A stretch of 64,000 bases of DNA, taken from Cephalopachus bancanus. Its lineage: Eukaryota > Chordata > Mammalia > Primates > Tarsiidae. Within the stretch, counting starts at the first letter, position 1. Each line of letters begins with the position of its first letter. The stretch spans positions 310,001 through 374,000 of the forward strand of contig JAPVLO010000205.1 in NCBI GenBank assembly GCA_027257055.1, written 5' to 3'. Below are positions 34,896 through 45,490 of the stretch, one piece after another. The notes beneath the pieces were generated by a model, which saw only the letters and a list, made by a program, of their open reading frames with translations, searched no databases and was not told the origin of the DNA. Made by a program: the position numbers and the translations under genes.

Positions 34896-35735
34896 GTAGG
34901 TATGGCATGTTTAAAGGGGGGAATGATAATCAGTGAGATAAGAGACATTTCTGTTATAACTTTCTTCTTTAGTTTCTGAAAAACCTCGTACTCTTCAAAA
35001 TTGCACAACAGAAATAGCAGTGCTTGTGGGGAGAGTAGGACTCCTCAGGAAACTAGCAGAAGAGTGATGGACACTGGAGATGCCATGAGAATGGGAAAAA
35101 GAAAGGAGGGTAGAAATCTGTCCACACTCCAATTAGAGAAGGACAAGTGGTACCAAGACACAGGTGGATGTGGAGCTTTGGGGTCCTCAGGTGGCCATAG
35201 AAGGCAGTGCGGTTCCCCAGGAGCCAAGAGCCAGCAAGAGAGGACTGCAGCTTTGGGGAGGGCACCTTGGGTGCAGGCACTCCTTTTTATTTTCTGAAAA
35301 TACAGTTGGAGGGGACTCCTCTTGCCAGGGCAGCATCTGCCCTGACGTGTTCTTTCTTGCTCTGGCGTCATAATTCTGCTCCCTCTAACACTCCACTATT
35401 GCTTGGCAGAAATCATGCAGAAGCTAACCAGTTGTCCATGTTCTATCATTCCCATTTACCAAATGCATCTGAGCTGATTCACATTGCAGAAACTTAGGTG
35501 ATAGCATTTTTTGGGGGAGGGAAATGTCCAGAGTTCATAATTAATTGTTAAGTTAAATGGTCACTGAAAATTCTAAGCTTATGTACTTTTCATAGATTCA
35601 TTTTCTGCTAGTACTATGACCAGCAGTTTGGATTGCTGTAGCTGGAGGTATGGAGAATCAGGGATGTAGGCAGTGAGCTAAGATATAGAAGTCCTCTGTC
35701 CTTTAATTTATCAGCTATTTTATTTCCATTTTTAG
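34896..35735. other. Intron 14
   Basis: 35000-35500 is relatively GC-rich with overlapping ORFs of 69-108 codons on both strands, none with a recognised domain. It may be an old LTR or unique sequence; not resolved. Confidence 0.4.
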
Positions 35736-35846
35736 GACTCTTCAGAAGATATAGACTATTATGTCATGTTCAGTCAGTTTCCATTTGTCCTTAATATTCT
35801 GTCAAAAATTAAACTACTACGTGCAGACACATTATTAAAAATAGAG
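35736..35846 (+). CDS. HERC5: HERC5 exon 15
   Basis: Acceptor ttccatttttag, donor gtatgt. It encodes DSSEDIDYYVMFSQFPFVLN and then ILSKIKLLRADTLLKIE. A 93-bp inverted repeat begins 166 bases downstream. Confidence 0.93.
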
Positions 35847-36012
35847 GTATGTATGCTTTTTTTTTGGTCTTTATTAGCATAAATCACATGATGAGTACCC
35901 CCTGAAGCATGCAGTATTTGGAGGTGGTAAGGGAGCCACCCACTGGTGAAAGCAATGGAGTGACATTCAAGGAGCTTACACTTTAATGAAGAAGGCAAGG
36001 CAGACTGTCATA

Positions 36013-36105
36013 ATTTAGTCAGGCTTGGCTTTAATGCATATTAGGGCCTTGTTGGCCAAGGACAGAACTTGGGCACTGGCCTAGTTATTGGGTTTTTACT
36101 TTAAG
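36013..36105 (+). repeat. Left arm of 93-bp inverted repeat, intron 15
   Basis: Reverse complement of 36558-36650 with 5 mismatches in 93 (about 95% identity). Confidence 0.95.
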
Positions 36106-36425
36106 TTGGTAGTGGCAACTTGTCTGAATAATACTCAAAGAGCATAACAGACTTGACCTTGATTAGGACTAGCACTAACATTTAAAGAGGTGCAATCTAA
36201 TGAAAAGTTACAGCAGTTCCAGGAATAGAGGTGGCAGAAGATTCTTGAAATGGCTGGTACTCTGAAGGTGTCATAGTAAAGGTTTATAAAAAAACTTCCC
36301 GTTTCAATGTATAGGACTGTCACCAGTGGAGGTGGTTGTGTTCAGTGCATCCAACAGAATGGTTGCATATTTTACCACAGATTTACCAAAATATTTTACC
36401 ACCATAGTAGTAAGCTTGAGCAATT

Positions 36426-36530
36426 GAAAATGCCTGGGGCAACCCTTGGGGTCCCCTCCCACTGTGGGAACTTCTCTGTTCTCTCAATAAATCCTGCTTT
36501 CTCAAAAAAAAAAAGATAGAAAAAATTGCC
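36426..36530 (+). mobile_element. LTR R-region mini-retroposon, copy 3
   Basis: A 67-base body (about 36437-36503): ggcaacccttggggtcccc then ctctcaataaatcctgctttctc (in parts), A11 tail, and degraded flanking repeats (aaaatgcctggg / aaaattgcccaggg). It lies in the loop of the inverted repeat. Confidence 0.75.
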
Positions 36531-36557
36531 CAGGGAAATATATATAATAGTCTATAT

Positions 36558-36650
36558 CTTCAAGTAAAAACCCAGTAACTAGGCCAGTGCCCAAGTTCTG
36601 TCCTTGACCAACAAGGCCCTAATATGCATTAAAGCTAAACCTGACTAAAT
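36558..36650 (-). repeat. Right arm of 93-bp inverted repeat, intron 15
   Basis: Pairs with 36013-36105 across a 452-bp loop. Matches stop abruptly at both outer and inner edges. Confidence 0.95.
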
Positions 36651-37154
36651 ATATCAGATAATCCCTACCTCATTGCATTTTATAAGGATTAGATTTGTTA
36701 ATAAAGGTAGGCACTTACAACAGTGCCACACACAAAGTACCCAAAATTTATCATAATAAAACAAAATAGGAAATTGATTTATGAGTTCTGAGTATGACCA
36801 TTAATGATATATATATATAACAAAGAGCAATGAAAGAAGAAAAGATATAAGAACTTTTGCTTAAACTCGTATAATCTATTCTCTCCTGATTTTAAACAAG
36901 CTTCCAGTGATAATTTTATAGAGCTGATATTTGATTGCTTCTTCTGCTAAGAGCCACAGACTTTAATGACCTCAAATTGCCATTGGTTTCAGAATGAACA
37001 TTCTGTCTCTTCCTCTGTTTCTCTCTCCCTATTTCTCTTAGAATAATTTTTTAGATCAACTCTCCCTTAAAATCTCTTGACTAGGTTTTGAAGAGGAAGA
37101 AGTCTCTCATATCTATATTTTTCCTGCAGTCTGCTTTTCTTGGCCGGGGGGTGG
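36651..37154. other. Intron 15 middle
   Basis: 36651-36770 resembles a MIR tail (aatccctacctcattgcat, ggcacttacaacagtgcc); the rest is AT-rich with a short (TA)n at 36811. Confidence 0.45.
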
Positions 37155-37459
37155 GGGTGTGTGTGTCAGAATCTTACTTTGTCACCCAGGCTGGAGTGGC
37201 GCACTCATGGCTTGCTGCAGCCTCAAACTCCTGGGCTCAGGCAATCTTTCCACCTCAGCCTCCTGAGTGAGTAGCTGGGACTATAGGTGTGTGCCACCAT
37301 GCTCAGGAAATTGATTTTTGAGTCAATTTTTTTTTTCTTTGGTAGAGATGAGGTCTTGAAGTGTTGCCCAGGCTGGTTTTGAACTCTGGCCTCAAGCAGC
37401 CCTCTTGCTTCGGCCTCCTAAAATGCTGGGATTACAGGCTTGAGCCACTGCATCTGACC
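37155..37459 (-). repeat. Alu SINE (antisense), intron 15
   Basis: Old AluJ-like copy; preceded by a short (G)n(GT)n tract. Confidence 0.9.
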
Positions 37460-37857
37460 AGCATGCTTCCTTTCTAAATGTCTGAACTTCTCTCCTGAAT
37501 TGAGAGTATTATGTCTCAGTGTACTGTTTCAGTGACTATTACGTCTCTTAGCCGCTTAATGATAACTGGCTTTGGTCACTTAAGCGTTAATAGTTGTGTT
37601 TGCAGGATAAAGTGGTTAATAAACCTGCAGTTGACCACTTACGTGATCATTCAAGTTGGCCCCACCTCAGCTGGGTGTTTCCTCTGCTCGCTGAGAGTGA
37701 ATACCAACTGTTTTATCTACAGTGCTGCGTAAACAGAGGCTTTTTTTAAAAAATCAATGTGATGTTCATTCATAAATAGAACCAGTTAATTTTGCTTTAT
37801 AAATTACTACTTAAGAGAAGGTTAATGGCAATCAAGTGAAACATTTTTGTTTCCTAG

Positions 37858-38028
37858 GAGGAAAATATTAGAGCTCAGTGGAGGTTGGTAGAAATTGTGG
37901 AAGAAAATGAATCCGAATTAACCTTGATGCCCACCTTTGATCTGACAGTCAGAAGGAATCACTTGATTGAGGATGTTTTAAATCAGCTAAGTAAATTTGA
38001 GAATGAAGACCTGAGGAAGGAGTTGCTG
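37858..38028 (+). CDS. HERC5: HERC5 exon 16 (start of HECT domain)
   Basis: Acceptor ttgtttcctag, donor gtaaag. 57 codons, phase 0 on both sides. It encodes FDLTVRRNHLIEDVLNQLSK, the conserved entry into the HECT N-lobe. Confidence 0.94.
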
Positions 38029-38536
38029 GTAAAGTATATTCTCACTTAATACTTTTGCTACTGAGAAAAGAAAAACTTAAGAGAATGTCACAAAAGGTCC
38101 CATCAAGGGGAAATTATCTCCCTTCGCCTTGGAGGTTCTCTGTTTTGGGGCTTCCCTAATTCTCGAGTTACCTTTGAATTTCAGGAGGTAGCTGTGGGCA
38201 CTGAGTACATTTGGGCTCAGTAGCAGCAGGCAGAATGATGGTTCTCCCCTGGTTCTGCTCAGATAGATAGTTGGCCCTGAGCAGTCCAGTACCTTCTGAG
38301 GCCTGGTCCAGCCTGACTAGTCCCAACCCTTTAAGGGTTCAGTGACATGAAGTTGGCACAGAGGAGAATTGAGGGTTTGCTTCTGCTTTCATGTAGTAAC
38401 CTAAATTGCCTTGTGGAAAATAAAACTTTCTCTTCACTGACTACAGTTATTTTGGAGTATCATTGTAGGTTTAGTCATGTTTGGAAGATTCTTAAATGAT
38501 TTTAGGTTTAATTACTATGTAACTTGGATTGCTAGA

Positions 38537-38740
38537 TTTTTTTTTTTTTTTTTGAGTTGGAGTCTTCCTCTGTCGCCCAGACTGGAGTGCAGTGGCCGCT
38601 CCCAGCCACCGCAGCCTCCACCTGCTGGGCTCCGGCGATCCTTCCGCCTCAGCCTTCCGAGTAGCCGGAATTACAGGCATGCGCTACCACGCCCGGCTGA
38701 TTTTTTTGATTTATTGTAGAGATGAGGTCTCGCTGCCCAG
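38537..38740 (-). repeat. 5'-truncated Alu SINE (antisense), intron 16
   Basis: A young copy ending abruptly at 'gctgcccagg', thus lacking the first ~90 bases of the element. Carries the 8-base deletion variant. Confidence 0.92.
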
Positions 38741-39837
38741 GATATTTAATACAGAATAATAATGGCCAGTGTATCTGTTGGGTGCTTTCCTTGTGCCGAA
38801 AACTGTTGTAAGTGCTTTACACTTACTTGGTGGATATTTCTGATGATCTCATGGGAAAACTAAGCTCTGTCGAATGACACAACTTGCTCATAGGAAGGGG
38901 AAGTGTTTGACTCTTTGTCTTCTTAGAGTTATTTTGAATATTTCACTGAGGTTTGAAACTTCCATCTCTGGGGATTGGAAGAGGCAGCCATCCAAATGAA
39001 CCCGGAAGAGGAGCTTTTAGTGGGGGACAGGGGGACATCTGGGTCAAATGTTGAACAGGCCTTTGGGAGCGAGTATCGGTCAACCAGGAGAGAAGATGCA
39101 GTGGATCTTAGGGTCAAATGTCTACATGTGGTAAACAGGGTTTAAAGAGAAAACGAGTATCCAGGGAAAGACAGGAAGGACAGACATGCCAGGGCTGAAC
39201 TGCTTGAAACACTGGAAATTAATCCAGCAGGAAAAAGAGAGAAAAGTAGAAACCTGAAGAATGCCTCAAAAGAGAAATCAAGGGAGAAAGAATGTCAAGA
39301 AAAAGGTGGGGGTCAGGAGTAGAAACCAAGCTAGCAAAATCCAGGAGACGAGATGTGAGAAAAGACTTTTGGAGCTGGGGATTCACAGGCCCTTGTCCTC
39401 TTGGAGAGACCCATTCAGTAGGAGAGAAGTGGGTCTGCACATGTGGATATTTCTGAAGTTTGGCAAGAGTTGAACAGGGCCAGTGTTGTTTGTGTTGGAG
39501 ACAGTGTATTGGGATTTTTTTTTTCGTTTAAGGATAAGAGAGGCCTTAATACATTTGTAAACGGAAGCAAAGGATTCCAAGAAGGAAAGGCAGGAGTGGA
39601 AGCAGTAACTGAAGGAGTGGAGACGGGTTAGGTTAGCATCATCTTGGAGAGGGATGGGCGTCAGCAGTGGGGGGTGCCCTGTATCCAGTAGCAGACAGCC
39701 AATTCAGAAAACAATTTACGTGTGCTTTGGTGTTTCCATTTTTTAAACATCCTATTATTTATTATTTCTGTTATTTTTATTGTACTTAATGAACCTGACG
39801 ACTGTAATAGTGAAGCCAGCTGAGGTCAGTTTAGTGG
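38741..39837. other. Intron 16, unique part
   Basis: 38760-38880 resembles MIR (gtgctttccttgtgccg, gtaagtgctttacactta). 39120-39660 is purine-rich without recognisable content. Confidence 0.45.
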
Positions 39838-40045
39838 TAAAGACTTCAGGTCCTGGGGTTTGCCAGACATAGGCTTAAAACTAGGCTGCACCACCAAGCT
39901 GTTGTACAATCTGGGGAAAGTCACATAAATTCTTGGGGCTTTGTTAACCTTCATAGAATTAATGGAGAGATTAAATATGATAATATAAGTATGATACCAC
40001 AATACTTACCAAATATTTGGGTCCACAATTATTATTAGCTGTATT
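39838..40045 (+). repeat. MIR, intron 16
   Basis: ggtcctggggtttgccagac, acaatctggggaaagtcaca and gagattaaatatgataatat in MIR order. Confidence 0.8.
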
Positions 40046-40115
40046 ATTAAATGAGACTTCATACTCAGCAGTTTAGAACCCTGGAAGGGATGGGTTAGTC
40101 ACTCTTCTTCCTCAG

Positions 40116-40259
40116 GTGTCGTTTAGTGGAGAAATTGACTATGACCTGGGAGGAGTCAGGACAGAGTTCTTCTACTGTCTGTTTGAAGAGATGACCCGGC
40201 CAGAATATGAGATGTTCATTTATCCTGAAGAGGCTTCCTACATGTGGTTTCCTGTAAGG
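40116..40259 (+). CDS. HERC5: HERC5 exon 17 (HECT N-lobe)
   Basis: Acceptor cttcttcctcag, donor gtaagt. It encodes [20 protein letters not shown] and ends with YMWFPVR. The D-x-GG-V-x-x-EFF signature of HECT domains is intact. Confidence 0.95.
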
Positions 40260-40721
40260 GTAAGTCCTCTTTTCTCTGCTTTTGATGTTTCATGACAGAA
40301 AAAGTATATCATCGACCATAGAAAATTAGGTTGCCTAGACTGTTTCATATTAGGGAAGGTGTTATTGATAGAATTGTGGAGATAACCTTCAATTCTAATA
40401 AGGAGATTGCATTTAAAAAGGAGTGCCCTTATCCTAGGCTCCTGTGTCTGTTCCCTCTGGAGACCTCAAGCAATCCATATTTTGGACCATTTTTTGATCA
40501 TTTATCCATGTATGTATAAAAATGAGCCCCCCCTTTTTTAGACACTCACTCTTTTGTGTCAATTCTATTTTCCTGATGAATTTGAAGACATTGGCTGTGG
40601 AAAGAAAGTATGAAAACTGTAGTTTATAAGGATGTCTGAGCCTAATGTGTTTTTATTCCTGCTTTATTATACTTTTAGTAACCAAAACTGTGACAAGGAT
40701 TTATTTATTTTTATTTTTTAT

Positions 40722-41089
40722 TTTTACTTTTTGAGTTGGAGTCTCACTCTGTCGCCCAGACTGGAGTGCAGTGGCTGCTGGGCTCCAGTGATCCTTCTGC
40801 CTCAACCTGCTGGGCTCGACCTGCTGGGTTCTGGTGATCCTTCTGCCTCAGCCTTTCGAGTAGCTGGATTTACAGGCATGTGCTGGGCTCTGGCGATCCT
40901 TCCACCTCAGCCTTCCGAGTAGCCAGAATTACAGGCATGCGCTACCACGCCCAGCTGATTTTTTGATTTATTGTAGAGATGAGGTCTCACCAAGTTGCCC
41001 AGGCGGGTCTCGAACCCACGGGTTCAGGCAATCCACTTACCTCAGCCTCCCAAAGTGCGGGATTATAGGCTGAGCCACCAAGCCCGGTT
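40722..41089 (-). repeat. Alu SINE (antisense) with internal tandem triplication
   Basis: The segment 'ctgggctcYgGtgatccttc' + 'YgcctcaRcc' occurs three times (from about 40779, 40827 and 40884), lengthening the element to about 370 bases. Confidence 0.92.
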
Positions 41090-41134
41090 GACAAGGATTT
41101 AAATTGATTTAATGACTGGATATAAACCCTAAAT

Positions 41135-41441
41135 AGGCTGGGTGTGGTGGTTCATGCTTATAATCCCAGCACTTTGAGAGGCCAATATGGGAGGATTGCT
41201 TGAGCCCAGGAGTTTGAGACCAACCTAGGCACATAGCGAGACCTCATCTCTTAAAAAACAATTTTGTTTTAAATTAGACAGGTGTGGTGGTATACACCTA
41301 TAGTCCCTTTTACTCAGGAGGCTGAGGCAGAAGGATTGCCTGAGCCCAGGAGGTCAAAGGCTGCAGTGAGCTGTGATCATACTCCTGCACTCTAGCTTTG
41401 GTGACAGAGACGCCAACTCAAAATAAAAAAGGAAACCAAAA
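41135..41441 (+). repeat. Alu SINE (sense), intron 17
   Basis: Old-type copy ending 'gacgccaactcaaaataaa'; together with the previous antisense Alu it forms an inverted pair upstream of exon 18. Confidence 0.9.
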
Positions 41442-41592
41442 CAAAAAAACACTGAATATTCTTATCTCAGACTTTTTAAAATTTAATTTGAGATTTGATT
41501 TTGTGAAAGAGGGAAACAGTTTTGTTTAATATAAATATTTCATTGTACTGATAAAAACTCATAATACTTTAAGATTTTTTTTCTCCTTTTAG

Positions 41593-41758
41593 CCTAAATT
41601 TGAGAAAAAGAGATATTTCTTCTTTGGAGTTCTGTGTGGACTTTCCCTGTTCAATTTCAATATTGCCAACGTCCCTTTCCCACGGCACTGTTTAAGAAGC
41701 TTCTGGACCAGAAGCCATCACTGGAAGACTTAAAAGATCTCAGTCCTGTCTTGGGAAA
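41593..41758 (+). pseudogene. HERC5: HERC5 exon 18, one base deleted
   Basis: Acceptor ttctccttttag, donor gtaagt. The frame entering from exon 17 reads [20 protein letters not shown] as far as the PFP of the HECT N-lobe (about 41682), then fails. The conserved ALFKKLLDQ segment follows in the +1 frame, showing that one base is missing where the DNA reads ccacggcactg (41680-41690). The exon is 166 rather than the expected 167 bases. In the shifted frame a TAA occurs at 41731-41733. The conserved residues on both sides of the break argue that coding constraint persisted until recently, or that the base is missing only in this assembly. Confidence 0.9.
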
Positions 41759-41937
41759 GTAAGTCAACATAGCTCCTGAGAAAGGACTCTAGCTGACATA
41801 TATTTAGACAAATACTTAAGTACATACCCCCAATATTTTCATGTTCAATAGCAATGTTTTAGGTACTATAAACCAGTTTTAACTTTGACATGAATTATTG
41901 GATGTTAGTTTCATTTTCTAAAGTTAAGAAAAATTGA

Positions 41938-42232
41938 GGCTGGGTGTGGTGGCTCACACCTGTAATCCCAACACTTTGAGAAGCCAAGGCAGGAGGATTG
42001 CTTGAGTCCAAGAGTTCTAGGCAACATAACAAGATCTCATCTTTAAAAAAAAAATAAAATAAAATAATTAGCTGGGCATGGTGGTGTGTGTCTGTAGTTC
42101 CAGCTACTCAGGAGACTGAGGCAGAAGAATCACCTGAGCTCAGGAGGTCGAAGCTGCAGTGAGCTGTGATTGTGCCATTGCACTCTAGCCTAGGTGACAG
42201 CGTGAGATACCAGCTCAAAAAAAAAAAAAAAG
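41938..42232 (+). repeat. Alu SINE (sense), intron 18
   Basis: Old-type copy with 'gcatggtggtgtgtgtctg'; A15 tail at 42218. Confidence 0.92.
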
Positions 42233-42351
42233 TACGAGTTGATTCTCCCATAACTCGTCCTCAATGTTTATAGTAATCTTTGAACTTTTTCTGTGTAGAG
42301 ACAGTCATGTTCAGAGATCAGGTTATACCTCCCTGAAAAATCTGCTAGTGA

Positions 42352-42353
<2 letters not shown>

Positions 42354-42392
<39 letters not shown>

Positions 42393-42419
42393 TGTGTTTT
42401 GAGTTGGAGTCTCACTCTG

Positions 42420-42466
<47 letters not shown>

Positions 42467-42488
42467 GAGTTGGAGTCTCACTCTGTCG
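42354..42488. repeat. (GT)n block containing a duplicated Alu end
   Basis: The 26 bases beginning ttttgagttggagtc at 42397-42422 recur at 42463-42488. Each copy is preceded by a GT tract (42354-42396 and 42423-42462). Unit length is 66 bp. Confidence 0.95.
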
Positions 42489-42742
42489 CCCAGACTGGAG
42501 TGCAGTGGCTGCTCCCAGCCACCGCAGCCTCGACCTGCTGGGCTCCGGCGATCCTTCCGCCTCAGCCTTCAAAGTAGCCGGAATTACAGGCATGCGCTAC
42601 CATGCCCGGCTGATTTTTTTGATTTATTGTAGAGATGAGGTCTCGCTGCCCAGGTGGGTCTTGAACCTGTGGGCTTGGGCAATCCACTCACCTCAGCCTC
42701 CCAAAGGTGCAGGATTACAGGCTGAGCCACCGAGCCCAGCTC
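42463..42742 (-). repeat. Alu SINE (antisense), intron 18
   Basis: Young copy with the 8-base deletion variant ('gtctcgctgcccagg'); its A-tail has been replaced by (GT)n. Confidence 0.93.
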
Positions 42743-42810
42743 GTGATGTTTATATTAAATGTTGTTTCACATCAGTAAGTGGAAACTTCAAAGTTAAAAG
42801 ACAAGCCACC

Positions 42811-43102
42811 AGCTGGACTCGGTGGCTCAGCCTGTAATCCCACGCCTTTGGGAGGCTGAGGTGAGTGGATTGCCTGAGCCCGCAGGTTCGAGACCTGCCT
42901 GGGCAGCGAGACCTCATCTCTACAATAAATCAAAAAATCAGCTGGGTGTGGTAGCGCATGCATGTAATTCTGGCTACTGGGAAGGCTGAGGCGGAAGGAT
43001 CGCCGGAGCCCAGCAGGTTGAGGCTGTGGTGGCCGGGAGCGGCCACTGCACTCCAGTCTGGGTGAGAGAGTGAGCCTCCAACTCAAAAAAAAAAAAAAAA
43101 AG
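42811..43102 (+). repeat. Alu SINE (sense), intron 18
   Basis: Young copy, same deletion variant ('ctgggcagcgagacctc'); inverted partner of the Alu at 42463, 68 bases away. Confidence 0.93.
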
Positions 43103-43680
43103 ACAAGTCACCACCTCACAAAAAATTGGCAACATATATAATAGAAAGGGTTAATATCCCTGCTGTGTAAAGTGCTCCTACATATCCATAAAAAAAATTG
43201 ACGGAGTATTAAGAAGGCAGCCCACAAAAGAAACAATGGAAATGGCGCATAAATACAAATATGCTCAATCTCAATAGTACTCACAGAATGAACATTAAAA
43301 TGAGAGACTCATGTATGCTTCAGACTGACAGTGATTTGAATATTGATGCTATATAGTGTTAGCAAGGGTTGAAAAGCTTTACCCTGATTTCCAGTATTTA
43401 CTAGAAATATAAATTGGTACTCCTTTTCAGAGAATGACATAGCACTTATCAAAATAAAAGTGTGTTTGCCTTTTTGACCCAACATTTCTGCTTGGACATT
43501 TTGCTTTCAGAAATATACAACCACACAAGGATTCGTCTTTACTAATATGCATTGTATTATAATTTGTAATATATAAATACTACCTAAATGTCCTTTGATA
43601 AGGGAATTATGCATTTTCGGTTTACTTATACAATGGAATACTACAGAGATTTTTGAAAAAAATAAGAACAGTAATGTGAT
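43103..43680 (+). repeat. Old sense L1 ORF2 fragment, intron 18
   Basis: attggcaacatatataatag, tgcctttttgacccaacatt, acaatggaatactacagag are degraded L1 ORF2 phrases; no open frame. Confidence 0.7.
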
Positions 43681-43689
43681 TTATATTAT

Positions 43690-43830
43690 TATCACCATCA
43701 TCCCTCCATCCCTCTTTTATAAATATAGAAACTAAAACACTTGAGAGATTAGGTAATTTGCTTAAGGACTCCAGTGGCAGAACTGTGATTTGAATACAAA
43801 CTGGCTCCAGAGTATGACTATTAATCATTA
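43690..43830 (+). repeat. MIR-like fragment, intron 18
   Basis: agagattaggtaatttgctt, gtggcagaactgtgatttga, ggctccagagtatg form the MIR core in reverse of the copy at 18430. Confidence 0.75.
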
Positions 43831-44349
43831 TACAAAGAAGACAAGGGGAAAAGTGTCAAAACCACAAGATTTATCAAGAAGGAGATAAATTTGTTGTTGT
43901 TGTTTTACCTGGAAACTTTGAAGATGACCTAAATAGTGCTTATCCCTCAAAAAGCTTAATAAACTTAATAACCTAACAGGCAAAAATTAAAAGATCTTTA
44001 AATCTGTATCATTTTTTCTCAAACTTTTAGGTCTGAAGAGCCTCTTAATTATTAAGGACTTTAAAGAACTTTTGCTTATGTTGATTATATCTGTCATTAT
44101 TTGCAGTATTAGAAATTAAAAGTGAGAAATACTGTAAACACAGAAACACTCCTTCTGTTATCAAGCATCCCACACTGTCATGAAGCCTCTTGAAAACTCT
44201 CATTATACTCATTACAGAAGGTGAAAAGGGCAAACACACCTTAGTAATATTATGAAAATAGTTTCGGTCTCATGAGTCCTCTAAAGGCCCAAGGAGTCCC
44301 AGGAATTGCTGATCCGTGTCCTCCATATTTACTTCCAATTTTAATGCTA

Positions 44350-44880
44350 GGAGGCTTTTTATTAAACTGACAGTCTGATTCTAAAATGTATAAGGATAAG
44401 CAAAGTGACCAAGAATAGCCAGAAATAATTCTTAAGAGAAATAGTGGTGGGGAACTTGGTCTACCAGGTATTAAGAATTATTAGAAAACTGTATTAATTA
44501 GGACAGTATAATATTGGTGCAGGTTTTCCAGTGGAACAGAAAGCAAGCTGAGAAACGGACACATGCATATAAGGGCACTTTGTTAGAGGTGGCATCTTCA
44601 ATCAATGGGAAAAGGAGTACTGTCCAGTAATGGAGCTGAAGGAAATGGTTACCCATCTGGGGAAAAAATGAAAGTAGATATTTGTCTTATGTCATATACA
44701 AAAGTCAATTCCATGTGGATGAAGGATTTAAATATTAAATGCAAGAATGATGAAAATGTAGAAGAATATCTTTATTTTAGGATTTCTTAAGCAAGACTTG
44801 CAAAGCTACCAACATTAAAGAAAAGATGAATAAATGTAACTAAAATAAGATTAAAGAACTTCTCTGTTTGTCAAGAGGGT
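44350..44880 (+). repeat. Old sense L1 ORF2 fragment, intron 18
   Basis: ccaagaatagccagaaataa, ggtctaccaggtattaagaa, tgtggatgaaggatttaaat follow L1 ORF2 order. Confidence 0.7.
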
Positions 44881-44954
44881 GGTAGAAAAATGGGAGAGGG
44901 AAGATGCCGTGGTCTGTCTGTATCTCCCTAGATTTCTATTTTGGAAATCTAATC

Positions 44955-45250
44955 TTTTTTTTTTTTTTTTTTGAGTTGGAGTCTCACTCTGTCGCCCAGA
45001 CTGGAGTGCAGTGGCCGCTCCCGGCCACTGCAGCCTCGACTTGCTGGGCTCCGGCAATCCTTCCACCCCAGCCTTCCTAGTAGCCAGGATTACCGGCACA
45101 TGCTACCACACCCAGCTGATCTTTTGATTTATTGTAGAGATGAGGTCTCGCCAAGTTGCCCAGGCAGGTCTCCAACCCTCGGACTCAGGCAGTCCACTCA
45201 CCTCAGCCTCCCAAAGTGCAGGATTACAGGCTTAGCCACTGAGCCTGGCT
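44955..45250 (-). repeat. Alu SINE (antisense) inside a MaLR LTR
   Basis: Young copy inserted at 'ggaaatctaatctt', with aatct/ctaatctt-like sequence on both sides as a probable target duplication (about 44946 and 45258). Confidence 0.93.
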
Positions 45251-45490
45251 GAAAACCTAATCTTTAATGTGGAGGCTCCACGAGTGGGATTGATGCCCTC
45301 ATAAAAGAGGCCCAAGGACCAAGGGAGTATGTTTGCCTCTTCCACTGTGAGAGGGTATATAGAAGGGCCCTCACCAGGCACTCAATCTACCGATGCCTTG
45401 ATCTTGTACTTCCCAGGTTCCAGGACTGTGAGCAATACTGTTGTTTATAAATTACCTGGTCTAAAATATTTTGTTATAGCCAATATATCA
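45251..45490 (+). repeat. MaLR-type LTR, 3' part
   Basis: tgatgccctcataaaagagg, ccttgatcttgtacttccc, ctgtgagcaatactgttg, ttttgttatagccaa occur in the order typical of MST/THE/MLT LTRs. Confidence 0.75.
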
